NCBI GenBank assembly: GCA_903896545.1
Contig: CAITYF010000070.1
Span: forward strand, 1 to 41,415
DNA from: an uncultured Myxococcales bacterium
Lineage (GTDB): Bacteria > Myxococcota_A > UBA9042
Reading direction: 5' to 3'
Length of the DNA: 41,415 bases
The notes beneath the pieces were generated by a model. It was not told where the DNA came from. It saw nothing but the letters and a program-made list of their open reading frames with translations, and made no database searches. Below, in pieces: positions 26,888 to 36,400 of the stretch (its first letter is position 1; each line of letters begins with the position of its first letter). The position numbers were made by a program, and so were the translations under genes.

Positions 26888-28471
26888 CTACTCGCCTGCG
26901 TCGCGATGTGCCAGAAAGAACGCAATACCCGCCGTTCCGGCGATCTGCCGCGAAGCTTCCGCCAACACGCGCTCGACCAGGTCGCGCTTGGAGGTGTGAT
27001 AGGTCACCGTCAGCGCCGACATCGCAAACTTATTCAGCACCGGCATTTCCGCGGCGGCCTTCAGGAACGTCGCGGCTTCCAGGCACGACTGGAATCGGTC
27101 TTCCGGCCGCTTGGCGCACGAACGTTCGATGAATTCCGCCAGATCCTCTGGAATCGTCGGTACCAGCTCGCGGATGTCCGGCAGCGGAGACTGAATGTGC
27201 TTGCCGAGCAATTCCTCCAAAGTATCGGCATCAAACGGCAGCTCGCGCGCAATCAGCTCGTAGGCCAAAATACCCAGCGAATACAGGTCGCTGCGACCAT
27301 CGACAGGCAGATTGCGGATCTGTTCGGGCGACATGTAGTACGGCGTCCCGATGATCTTGCCGCCGGACGTGCCACCGGGCTGCGTCGCGATGCCGAAGTC
27401 GAGCAGCTTCACTTTGCCGTCCGCCAGCAGAAACACGTTTGCCGGCTTGATGTCGCGGTGAATGAGGCCGTGCGCGTGTGAATACGCGAGCGCCGCGCAG
27501 ATTTCACGCAGAATGCGCCGCGTGTTCTGCCATTCCAGCGGCGGACCGTTGTCGATCAGCGCCTCCAGCAGGTCGCCGGAGAGCTTCTCCATCACGATGA
27601 ACTTGGTCCCGTAGGCGTGTTCAATGTCCAACACGCGCACGATGTTGTCGTGATCGAGGCTCGCCACCAGACGCGCTTCTTCGTCAAAGTGCTCGCTGAA
27701 CGTCTCATCGAACACCAGCGCGTGCGAGAGCATCTTGAGCGCAACAGGCATGCCCAAAGTCGGATGCCGCGCTTCGAAAACCGTCGCGACGCCGCCTGAT
27801 CCCAGACGCCCGACGACCTCATACTTGCCAACTTTGCGAATGCCCGACGTTTCCATCAGGCGCTCGCCCACCAAACGCGTCAAGAACACGCCGGTATTCG
27901 GGTGACGCGCAAACAGCTCCACGATCGCAGGCTTGCCGATCCGCAGGCAGCGCGACGACTCTTCCGCCGAGATGGTCGCGGTACGTGGCTCCTTGGTGAT
28001 GAGCGCCATTTCGCCAAAAATCGCCGGGGCTTCGACGATCTTTTCAAAGACAACGGTCTGTTCGCCATCGCGCACGACAATGCGGACTTTGCCTGACTCC
28101 AGGACGAACATGTGCTCGCCAGGTTCGCCCTGCTTCAGGATCAGCTCCGTCTTGGCAAAGCGCACGGGCTCCATCGCCGCCTGAAAGCGCGCGAGCGCGG
28201 ACTCCTCCATACCGGCAAACAGCGGCAGCGACTGCCAACGCGACACCTTGATCGACGCGGTGCGATTGGTCGGCGTGTCCTGCAGGCCTTCAAACTGCTG
28301 GGTCAGCGTATAACCAGCCGACTTGCCCTTGGGCGCGGGCGGCGGTGCGCTCGGCGGGGGCGCACTGGGCGGGGGCGCACTGGGCGGCGGCGAACTCGGT
28401 GGCGGCACGCCCGGCGGAATTCCTGCCATGCGCTGGGTCGCGTCGTGTTGCGGTTGGACAAGCTTGGTCAT
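26888..28471 (-). CDS. Ser/Thr protein kinase with N-terminal cyclic-nucleotide-binding domain (PKG-like), copy 1
   Basis: The 527-residue soluble protein has four parts. Residues 18-47 are a Pro-rich repeat tract. A cyclic-nucleotide-binding domain spans about 79-200, with phosphate-binding cassette FGEMALITKEPRTA (152-165); Glu154 and Arg163 are the expected ribose and phosphate contacts. The kinase domain (216-480) has GSGGVATVF, Lys246, HRDIKPAN (Asp340), DFG 358-360 and GTPYYMSPEQ, all intact. A C-terminal segment (484-527) is shared with the kinase at 29724-31358. The order of sensor and kinase is that of eukaryotic PKG, so cyclic nucleotide may relieve autoinhibition. Thr164 after the cassette Arg matches the PKG residue that favours cGMP; this is inference. 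No adenylate or guanylate cyclase is in the window. Confidence 0.93.
   Translation of the reverse strand: MTKLVQPQHDATQRMAGIPPGVPPPSSPPPSAPPPSAPPPSAPPPAPKGKSAGYTLTQQFEGLQDTPTNRTASIKVSRWQSLPLFAGMEESALARFQAAMEPVRFAKTELILKQGEPGEHMFVLESGKVRIVVRDGEQTVVFEKIVEAPAIFGEMALITKEPRTATISAEESSRCLRIGKPAIVELFARHPNTGVFLTRLVGERLMETSGIRKVGKYEVVGRLGSGGVATVFEARHPTLGMPVALKMLSHALVFDETFSEHFDEEARLVASLDHDNIVRVLDIEHAYGTKFIVMEKLSGDLLEALIDNGPPLEWQNTRRILREICAALAYSHAHGLIHRDIKPANVFLLADGKVKLLDFGIATQPGGTSGGKIIGTPYYMSPEQIRNLPVDGRSDLYSLGILAYELIARELPFDADTLEELLGKHIQSPLPDIRELVPTIPEDLAEFIERSCAKRPEDRFQSCLEAATFLKAAAEMPVLNKFAMSALTVTYHTSKRDLVERVLAEASRQIAGTAGIAFFLAHRDAGE
28331..28405 (-). repeat. In-frame 15-bp tandem repeat encoding SAPPP units
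   Basis: Codons 23-47 of the kinase encode PPP followed by SS/SA-PPP units: one SSPPP then three SAPPP, then APK. The underlying 15-base units differ at a few positions (for example ggcgggggcgcactg versus ggcggtgcgctcg on the plus strand). Copy number of such tracts often varies between strains. The product is a flexible proline linker before the nucleotide-binding domain. Confidence 0.7.
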
Positions 28472-28540
28472 CGGGGTCTCCAGCGCTGGACAGAAGCCAC
28501 GGCGGGAGTGGAGCGCAAACGGCGGCGGGAAGCAAGCCTG

Positions 28541-28717
28541 CTACTTCGCCATCCCGTGGATCACGACGTACATGCCGAAGAGAAACGCGACGGCAAGGAC
28601 AGCCAGCGTCGCTGCACACCCCAGCATCATCCACCGACCGACAAGAACCGGCACGGGGTCTTCGATCTTGCTGGGCGGAATGCGCGGCGGCGCGATGGGG
28701 TGCTCAGGCTGGGTCAT
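28541..28717 (-). CDS. Small single-pass membrane protein
   Basis: The 58-residue frame starts at ATG 28717 (MTQPEHPIAPPRIPPSKIEDP), giving a Pro-rich cytoplasmic head, and has one hydrophobic helix near the C-terminus (MLGCAATLAVLAVAFLFGMYVVI) that is here split only for description. I do not recognise a family. The ribosome site is weak, and a longer frame to 28798 adds Arg-rich sequence typical of non-coding GC-rich DNA. It sits 69 bases upstream of the cyclic-nucleotide-binding kinase on the same strand, so it may be its first gene. The regular hydrophobic helix and charged/proline head argue for a real protein; comparative data would settle it. Confidence 0.55.
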   Translation of the reverse strand: MTQPEHPIAPPRIPPSKIEDPVPVLVGRWMMLGCAATLAVLAVAFLFGMYVVIHGMAK

Positions 28718-28856
28718 GGCGCTCGGCGGCGCGGCAAGAAAGCGCAGCGCGCGTCGATGCTGACGTCTGCAGTCCGGCGACGTCAAGGGCGCAGCCATCC
28801 AATCGCTTGCACGAGCGACCGCGCCCTGACAACATCCGACGCGCTACCTGAGGAAA

Positions 28857-29714
28857 ATGCCGATGTCGACCCCTGTTCTGGACCAGAACCTCGTCACCGA
28901 TCTGAGCGAACGCCTGTCGTATCCGGGCTACTTGCAGTTGGACACACTGCTCGCGGCGCAAAAACCGCTGTCAAACCCTGAGCATCACGACGAACTGCTG
29001 TTCATCATCCAGCATCAAACCACCGAACTGTGGTTCAAGCTGGTGCTACACGAACTCGCCGCCGCTATAGACTACATCCGCCAGGACGATCTGGAGCCGA
29101 CCTTCAAAATCCTCTCGCGGGTCAAGCATATTCAGGCGCAGCTCGTCGCGCAGTGGTCGGTCCTGGCGACGCTGACACCTACGGAGTACTGCCAGTTTCG
29201 CTACGTGCTGGGTCCAGCGAGCGGCTTTCAGTCGCCGCAATACCGGCTGGCGGAATTCATGCTGGGCAACAAGGACGAGCGAATGATCGCGGTGCATCGG
29301 CATCGTCCTGACGACTTTCAGCGCCTTTCTGAGGCTTTGCGCACGCCGAGCTTGTACGACGAATTCCTGCGCCACCTCGCCCGTCGCGGACTGCCGGTGC
29401 CGTCCGAGTTGATCGAACGCGACTTCACGCAGCCGCACGTGCGGCATCCAGCGTTAGTTGACGTTTTTAAGACGATCTATGCGAATCCACGCGAGTATTG
29501 GAGCGCCTACGAGATGTGCGAGAAGCTGGTGGACATCGACGAACACTTCCAAATCTGGCGCTTTCGGCACATGAAGGTGGTCGAGCGCGTCATCGGCATG
29601 AAGCGCGGCACCGGCGGGACCAGCGGCGTTGGCTACCTGCGGCACATGCTCGACGCCCAGTTGTTTCCAGAGATTTGGGACGTGCGGACGGAGTTGGGCG
29701 AGGTCGGTCGCTAA
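28857..29714 (+). CDS. kynA: Tryptophan 2,3-dioxygenase
   Basis: The 285-residue cytoplasmic haem enzyme opens the indole ring of L-tryptophan to N-formylkynurenine, the first step of the kynurenine pathway. Family motifs are complete: [27 protein letters not shown] (His53 is the distal haem-pocket His), [12 protein letters not shown] and [17 protein letters not shown] with proximal haem ligand His238. [11 protein letters not shown] near the end forms the substrate loop. ATG 28857 is listed, but GAGG lies only three to four bases upstream. The in-frame ATG at 28863 has better spacing and may be the true start. No kynB, kynU or nad genes adjoin; instead it is boxed between two paralogous kinases on the minus strand, ending nine bases from one of them. 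Confidence 0.95.
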   Translation: MPMSTPVLDQNLVTDLSERLSYPGYLQLDTLLAAQKPLSNPEHHDELLFIIQHQTTELWFKLVLHELAAAIDYIRQDDLEPTFKILSRVKHIQAQLVAQWSVLATLTPTEYCQFRYVLGPASGFQSPQYRLAEFMLGNKDERMIAVHRHRPDDFQRLSEALRTPSLYDEFLRHLARRGLPVPSELIERDFTQPHVRHPALVDVFKTIYANPREYWSAYEMCEKLVDIDEHFQIWRFRHMKVVERVIGMKRGTGGTSGVGYLRHMLDAQLFPEIWDVRTELGEVGR

Positions 29715-29723
29715 CCGAAAGTC

Positions 29724-31358
29724 CTACGCTTCTTTCGCTTCCTTGGAAGTCTGGTGTGCGTGCAGCAGCGTCACACCCGCTTGAAACGACAAGCGCTTCT
29801 CCAGATCCGCGAGCGCATCGGCGACCATCTGGCGACGACTCGGATGGTACGAGATCGCCACGGTCGAGAGTTCGATGCGGTGCACGACCGGCAAGTCGGC
29901 CGCCAACTGCAGGAACGCCACGGCTTCGGCACAATCGGCAAAGCGATCTTCGGGCTTCTTCGCCATGGCGCGCAGGATGAACTCGCGCAGATCATCGGGC
30001 AGATCCGAAACCTTGACGCACGGGTCCGGCGTGGGCGCGACCAGATGCAAGTCCAAGAGTTCTTCGATCGTTTCGGCATCAAACGGAACGTCGTGCGTTA
30101 CCAACTCGTAGGCAAGGACGCCCAGAGAATACAGATCGGATCGACCGTCCAACTTGCTGCCAAGGATTTGCTCCGGCGACATGTAGTACGGCGTCCCCAT
30201 CAGCGTGTTGCCGCCGTGCGCCGACGCTTCCGCTGAAACCGCGATTCCGAAGTCCAGCAGCTTCACCCGACGATCGTCAGCGGTCAGGAAGACGTTGGAA
30301 GGCTTGATGTCCCGGTGCAACAGCCCACGGTCATGCGAATACGCGAGCGCCGAGGCAATTTCACGGAGGATACGGCGAACCGTGCCCCAGTTCAGCTGCG
30401 TCTTGTTGCGAATCACGTCGTCCAACGTGAGCCCGGAAAGCTTCTCCATCACGATGAAGTGCGTGCCGTACGCCTTCTCGGTGTCGTACACGCGCACGAT
30501 ATTCTCGTGATCCAGCTTCGCGACGAGCTTGGCCTCTTCCTGAAATTGCCGCGCAAATTTAGGGTGATAGACCAGCGAGTGCGACAGCATTTTCAGCGCG
30601 ACGTTGCGCCCCAGACCCGGATGCACCGCTTCGAACACGGTCGCAACCGCACCGGCGCCGAGCCGACCGACCACCTGATACTTGCCCACGTGCTGAATCG
30701 ACTGTGATTCCAACAGCCGATCGCCGACCGCGCGCGTCAAGAACGCGGCGATGTGCGGGTTCTTGTGCACCAACTCGTCAAAAGCTTCGCGCGACACGCG
30801 CAGGCAGCGGACGTCGCCTTCGGCAAGAACCGTCGCGTTGCGCGGCGTCGCGGTAATCAGCGCCATCTCACCAAAAAGCGCGGGAGCACTCAGGATTCGC
30901 TCGAAGTGGGTGTCGGTCTTCGCCTCCATGACCACCCGCACTTGCCCCTGATCCAGCAGATACATGGCGTCAGCGACGTCACCCTGGCGTACGATCGCGT
31001 CGCCTTTGCTGAACTTACACGGCAGCATCACCTCGCGTAGCTCTTCAATGGCGATCGCATTCATGGTGCGAAACACTTCGAGATCAGCCCACTTCGGCCG
31101 CCCGCGATCGTCCAGCCGGGTCTCCCGCATCTGCATTTGCGAGTGCGTCAGCTTGCGCACGGGGTCAACCGCCGAGATCGACGGCGTGTTCGCGCTCCCG
31201 CTGATGTGCGACAACGGAACGACCAGCTGCGGCACGGGCGACTCGCGGTAGGTCGTCGGCGGCGTCGAGGGCGGCAGTGGCGGGATGAACGCGAAAGTAG
31301 TCGTCTGCGCGGCGTCGTCTTGCGCGGTGTCCGCGGCGGATTTTGGATCTGTCGACAT
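29724..31358 (-). CDS. Ser/Thr protein kinase with N-terminal cyclic-nucleotide-binding domain (PKG-like), copy 2
   Basis: The 544-residue protein is a clear paralogue of the kinase at 26888-28471. A disordered Pro/Thr-rich head (1-85) precedes a cyclic-nucleotide-binding domain (about 89-210) with cassette FGEMALITATPRNA (162-175; Glu164, Arg173). The kinase domain (226-490) has GAGAVATVF, Lys256, HRDIKPSN (Asp350), DFG 369-371 and GTPYYMSPEQ. The C-terminal segment (496-544) aligns without gaps to the other copy over about 38 residues. After the cassette Arg it has Asn174 where the paralogue has Thr. A GGAG four bases upstream supports ATG 31358. Kinase activity and nucleotide binding both look intact; ligand identity is open. 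It is divergent from the PEGA protein and convergent with kynA. Confidence 0.93.
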   Translation of the reverse strand: MSTDPKSAADTAQDDAAQTTTFAFIPPLPPSTPPTTYRESPVPQLVVPLSHISGSANTPSISAVDPVRKLTHSQMQMRETRLDDRGRPKWADLEVFRTMNAIAIEELREVMLPCKFSKGDAIVRQGDVADAMYLLDQGQVRVVMEAKTDTHFERILSAPALFGEMALITATPRNATVLAEGDVRCLRVSREAFDELVHKNPHIAAFLTRAVGDRLLESQSIQHVGKYQVVGRLGAGAVATVFEAVHPGLGRNVALKMLSHSLVYHPKFARQFQEEAKLVAKLDHENIVRVYDTEKAYGTHFIVMEKLSGLTLDDVIRNKTQLNWGTVRRILREIASALAYSHDRGLLHRDIKPSNVFLTADDRRVKLLDFGIAVSAEASAHGGNTLMGTPYYMSPEQILGSKLDGRSDLYSLGVLAYELVTHDVPFDAETIEELLDLHLVAPTPDPCVKVSDLPDDLREFILRAMAKKPEDRFADCAEAVAFLQLAADLPVVHRIELSTVAISYHPSRRQMVADALADLEKRLSFQAGVTLLHAHQTSKEAKEA

Positions 31359-31534
31359 GGGACTCCGGACCTGAGAACTCCAGCGTAGCGCGCCCAGCTT
31401 GGTCCCGCAAACCGCGCGTTGCGAAACGTGTGATGCAACCCTGTCCGCGGCCGTTCACCGGTAACGCTTGCCAGCGCGCGCAGACCTGAGCATCCTTGTG
31501 CATACGGGCAGGTGCGCCCAAAACGAAGTGTGGC
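31359..31534. promoter_or_regulatory. Divergent spacer between kinase copy 2 and PEGA protein
   Basis: These 176 bases must hold both promoters. I see no confident -35/-10 pair, no T tract and no long inverted repeat. The only clear element is the GGAG ribosome site of the kinase (31366-31369, minus strand). Confidence 0.3.
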
Positions 31535-33271
31535 ATGGGCATCGCGCATCGACGAACGCAAAACACGCAACGGCGGCGACGCTCCCTGCGCGGCATGGCG
31601 TTGTTGTGCCTCACGTTTTTCGCCATCTCTCCCGCGTTTGCCGATGATGAAAGCGAGTTTCGCGCGCGGCCGACTGCGGCGTTGGCCGAAAAGATCGCGC
31701 GCGCTGCGTTGAGTCGTGACCAGTCAGCCAAGGCGATGAACTGGCTGGAGCGGATCGGCGCCGCGCCGGGTGCAACGTTGGCGCAGTTGAATTGGGTAAC
31801 GAAGCAGCGCGCCGATTTGAAGTGGCGGCTGAATGACGCGCACGTTGCGCCCGTGCAGATCCGGGTGAATCCGTCGTCGGCGGACGTGGTCATCGACGGG
31901 CTGCACGTGCCGTTTCACACCGCGATGCACACGCTGTGGCTGCCGGAGGGCGCGCACAGCTTGGAAGTGATCGCTGTGGACCACGCGACGCAAACCCTGT
32001 CGATTGGGGCTCGCTTGGGCGAACGCGAGGTGTACGAGGTCTCGCTGGAAATGTCGCGGCCACCTGTCCTGCAGGTCCATCTGCAACCGGACGGCGAGGT
32101 GTGGGTGGACGGCACGCTGCTGGGTTCGTCGACGAAGGGGCGCTTCGTCGTCAGTTCGGGCCGGCACCTGGTGGAAATGCGCGCGCCAAACTCGGAGACC
32201 TGGCAGCAAGAGGTCGCGCTGAAGTCCGGCGATGTCAAGGCGCTGGATATTCGCTTGAAGCCGACTGTGGCCGCGCAGGACCCTGCGCTGGCGCGGCGTG
32301 CGCACCAGATTGACCGGCCGCTGTTGCCGTCGGAAGTGGCGGAACAGAAGGAGCACGGCTTCGCGAAGATCGAAGTTGCGAGCGGGAGTCTGGACAAAGG
32401 CCTGGGCCAACGGGTGTCGGGCGACGCTGCCTCACCGGAGTCGCAGCGCAAAGCGCGGGAAGCCACGGCGGCGGAAAAGAAAGGCGCGCTCAAGCCGGAT
32501 GAACCGAAAGAAGTCGGGCAGCCCAAGGTCGTGGCGCCGCGCGGCGACGAGAACCGGACGGCAGAACCCGAGCAACGCGCGGTCGCCAGAAACGTGCGGG
32601 CCGATCCCGATCCGCGTGACACCGACAACAGCGTCACGGAGCCAGCAGCGCCACCCAGTCCCGGTTGGTCGCGAACGACGAAGGGCTGGCTCTACGGTGG
32701 CGCGGGTTTCGCTGTGCTGGGTGCCGGTCTTGCGATGGCGTATTTGGGCGCGCAGGACGCAGAGACGGCCAACCAATTGCCACGCGGCTCCAAGACGTAC
32801 GCCGACGATTACGCTGCGGCGTCGGGCAAAGCTTACCTCGGCTACGGCGCGGCTGGCCTCGGCGCCGTGGGCGTCGGCGTTGGCGCGTACTACCTGTTTG
32901 GCAATGGCGGGCTCAGCCGCAAGGGCAAGGGCTGGGTCGTGACGACGTTGGGCGCCTTGACCGCCGCGGCGGGTGGCTGGCTGATGTTGGATGCCGCCAG
33001 TCTGGCGAGCACCACGGATCAAACACTTTCACCGAAGAGCCCTGAGTACACGCGTCGCTTCGACCTCGCTGAACGCAACCGCTGGGTCGGCGTCGGGGTC
33101 GCAGGCGCTGGCGCTGCGATCATCGGCACCGGCTTGGCGTTGGTCTTGACGGGATCGTCCTCCAGCGCTCAGGCAGAACCCTCCGCCACGGAGCGTCCCG
33201 CGTTGGCCTGGCAATTTCAGCCACTGGTCGGCAACGGCGTCACCGGGGGCAGCGTCCACCTGGCTTGGTAG
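31535..33271 (+). CDS. PEGA-domain exported protein with four C-terminal hydrophobic helices
   Basis: The 578-residue product starts with an Arg-rich head and signal helix (RSLRGMALLCLTFFAISPAFA). ATG 31535 keeps the basic head; ATG 31595 is an alternative with no better ribosome site. Residues of about 85-185 hold two PEGA-like beta modules: VQIRVNPSSADVVIDGLHV with LPEGAHSLEVIA, and LQVHLQPDGEVWVDGTLLG with VSSGRHLVEMRA. A charged, disordered section (about 235-375) follows. Four Gly/Ala-rich hydrophobic segments come next, the first after GWSRTTKGWLYGG and the last in RWVGVGVAGAGAAIIGTG. The protein ends near the membrane. PEGA modules are surface-type beta domains common in myxobacterial envelope proteins and kinases. 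No enzyme motif is visible. It is divergent from kinase copy 2, which hints at common control. Confidence 0.83.
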   Translation: MGIAHRRTQNTQRRRRSLRGMALLCLTFFAISPAFADDESEFRARPTAALAEKIARAALSRDQSAKAMNWLERIGAAPGATLAQLNWVTKQRADLKWRLNDAHVAPVQIRVNPSSADVVIDGLHVPFHTAMHTLWLPEGAHSLEVIAVDHATQTLSIGARLGEREVYEVSLEMSRPPVLQVHLQPDGEVWVDGTLLGSSTKGRFVVSSGRHLVEMRAPNSETWQQEVALKSGDVKALDIRLKPTVAAQDPALARRAHQIDRPLLPSEVAEQKEHGFAKIEVASGSLDKGLGQRVSGDAASPESQRKAREATAAEKKGALKPDEPKEVGQPKVVAPRGDENRTAEPEQRAVARNVRADPDPRDTDNSVTEPAAPPSPGWSRTTKGWLYGGAGFAVLGAGLAMAYLGAQDAETANQLPRGSKTYADDYAAASGKAYLGYGAAGLGAVGVGVGAYYLFGNGGLSRKGKGWVVTTLGALTAAAGGWLMLDAASLASTTDQTLSPKSPEYTRRFDLAERNRWVGVGVAGAGAAIIGTGLALVLTGSSSSAQAEPSATERPALAWQFQPLVGNGVTGGSVHLAW

Positions 33272-33413
33272 AGGTGTCGGCAGCCACAGCGTCGGGTCGC
33301 GCCACGCCGCGCAAGGGTTCGCCGCTTTGCGTTCCTACACCTTGACCTGAGCGGCGTGCATTCGGCATGCTGCAACTCGATTCCCTTGCGAATCAAGAAC
33401 TCGCGGAGCGCCG

Positions 33414-36400
33414 ATGTACTCGTCTCGTTTTCGTTTTGCTTGCCACGCGCTCGGCGTGCTGGCGGCCGGTGGCTACCTGGCCGCTTGTGGCGACACTTCT
33501 GCGTCGGGCAACGGGATCGTCGTTGCTGACGCGGAGAGTGACGTGGTCACCCTGCCCGACGCCGATACCGGCGACGTCGCGACCGACACCGTATCGCCCG
33601 CCGACATCGCCGCCGACGCGTCATCCGACACGGCGACGGACGCAGCCCTGGACACGCAAACAGACGCAATCACGGGCGCAGATACCGATACTGCTCCCGA
33701 CGCAGCGACCGATGCGGTCGTGGAGGATACGACTCCCGCAGACACCGGCTTCGACGCCGATGTCGCCGCGGAAGACGCCGCCACCGACGTTTCGGTTGCA
33801 GATGTGGATGACGCGACGCCGCCGCCTGATGTTGCTCCAGACGTTCCCGATACGACGGATGTGCCCGTCGTTCCGACCTGCAAGTCCGTCAGCGACTGCG
33901 GTGGTGACACGCCCTATTGCAACGCCGCGGGCACCTGCGTCGGCTGCCTCTACAACGCGCAATGCCCCGGCGACGGCGCGTTCTGCGCGAACGGCGCGTG
34001 CACAACGCCGGTCACGTGTATTTCCGACAAAGACTGCACGCCGATTGGTGCGGTCTGTGACCCCGGCAAGGGCGTCTGCCGCGAGTGCTTGACCGAACTC
34101 GATTGCAAGGGTGGGCAAAAGTGCCAAGCGTTCCAGTGCGTGACCGTCACACCCTGCAAGAGTTCCAAGGACTGCCCCGGCGCGCTGGTTTGCTCGGCCG
34201 GCGCGTGCGTCGAGTGCGCCGCCGACACGGATTGCGACGACAGCCAGTTTTGCAGCCAGAAGATCTGCACCAAGGACGTCTGCAAGCCAGGCGCGCACTG
34301 CGAGTTGAACGCCGTCGCCACGTGCAAAGCCAACGGCGGCGGCTGGGACTACACGGACTGCGGCTTGACGGCGATTTGCTTGAGCGCCGCGTGCGCGCCC
34401 GTCGTTTGCGCGCCGGACAGCGTTGGATGCCAAGACGGCGGCCTGGCGACCTGCAACAACACCGGCACGCAGTTGACCGTCGCCGCTTGCCCCGCGAAAC
34501 AGACGTGCGTTGGGAACGCGTGCACGGCGGTCATCTGCACGGCCAAGACCACCGCGTGCGATGAGAACGGCGGCCTGCTGACTTGCAGCGACGACGGCAC
34601 GCAGTGGGTCTACTCGTCGTGCGGCACCGGCTACGCGTGTTCCTTGGGCACTTGCACGCAACAGATTTGCGCGCCCGGCAGCAAGACCTGCAGCGGCCAG
34701 AAATTGCTCGCTTGCATCGCGTTGGGCCTCGCGTGGAGCATCACGGCAACGTGCAGCGACACGGGTCAGTACTGCGTCACGGACAAGTGCGTGGATCCGC
34801 TGTGCACACCGGGATCGGTCAAGTGCGACGGCAACCAACTGACGACGTGCAACGCGGACGCGATGAGTTGGACGCCGACCCCGTGCGACGACGGCAACGC
34901 CTGCACCAGCGACACGTGCGACGCAGGGCTGGCCAAGTGCGCGTTTGCCAGCTTGAACTGTGACGACGGCAACTCGTGCACCCTCGATTCGTGTTCGGGC
35001 GGCTGTCAGCACGCGGGCGTCACGGGCCCCACGTGCGACGACGGCAACAGCTGCAGCACCGGCGAGACTTGCAACGCCGGCAAGTGTGTCGCCCCGGTCG
35101 CGAGCGCAAACGTGACCACGGTCGCGGGCAGCGGCAGCATCGGCGGCACCAATGGCGCGGGCTCCAGCGCGAGCTTCAATCGCCCCTACGGCCTCGCGCG
35201 GTTGAACGACGGGAGCTTCGCCGTTTCCGACTACGACGCGAACCGCATCCGCCAAGTCCAAACGGACGGCACGGTCAGCACGATCGCGGGGACTGGCACC
35301 GCCGGCTCGACCGACGGCGTCGCCGCCAGTGCCACGTTCTCCAGCCCCACGAGCATGGCGATGGACGCCGCGGGCACGCTGTTCGTCGCCGACTTCGGCA
35401 ACGATCGCATCCGCACCGTGAGCGGTGGCGTGGTTGGCACGTTCGCGGGCAGCTCCGTCGGCTGGAAGGACGGCGTCGGCACCGCGGCGCAGTTCCACTC
35501 GGTCCAGGACATCAAGTTCGATGCGAACGGCGTCTTGTGGGCAGCCGACCGGTTGAATCATCGGATTCGCCGCATCACCGCCGACGGTGCGGTCAGCACG
35601 GCCGCGGGCACGGGCGTCGCGGGCTACGTCGATGGCCCCATCGCGACGGCTCAGCTGAACGAGCCGTGCCGCATCGCGCCCGCCAGCGACGGCAGCGTCT
35701 ACTTCGCGGACTGCGGCAACTACCGCGTTCGCAAGCTCAGCGCCGATGGTCAGACGATCAGCACAATCGCAGGCGCAGGCAACGGCTACGTCGACGGCAA
35801 CGCCACGAGCGCGAAGTTCGCGTGGATTGGCGGCCTCGCGTGGCTGGGCAACACACTGATTGTCAGCGACAACGGCAACAACCGCATTCGCGCGGTCGCG
35901 GCGGATGGCACGGTCTCGACGCTTGCGGGCAGCGGCTCCGCTTCGTACGTGGACGGTGCGCCGACTTCGGCTTCGTTCAGCGCGCCGTGGAACGTCGGCG
36001 GTGACTGGACCGGCGCGCTGTGGATTGCCGACGGCACGAACGAGCGCATCCGCAAACTCTCGTTCAGCAACTTGACGTGCAACGACGGCAATCCCTGCAC
36101 GACTGACAGCTGCGCGGGCAAAGCCTGCGTGTTCACGCCCATCGGTGCCGGAGCAGCTTGCAACGACGGCACCGCGTGCACCAGCAACGATGCCTGCAGC
36201 GCTCAAGGCAAGTGCACCGGCACAGCGACGACGTGCAACGACGGCAATCCGTGCACGAGCGACTTCTGCAATCCTTTGACCGGCGCGTGCGTGTTCACGT
36301 CGACAGACGGTCCTTGCGTGGACAACGACATTTGCACGAACGGTGAGCATTGTTCGGGCGGCGCGTGCTTGGCCAATGTGAACACGCTTTCCACGGTCGC

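Noticed and set aside
28331..28405. CRISPR-like or regulatory direct repeat
   Set aside because: The repeats are in frame, adjacent without spacers, and encode proline-rich protein sequence.
33273..33360. AGGTGT...ACACCT as a terminator after the PEGA gene
   Set aside because: The arms are only six bases long and about 60 bases apart, with no T tract.
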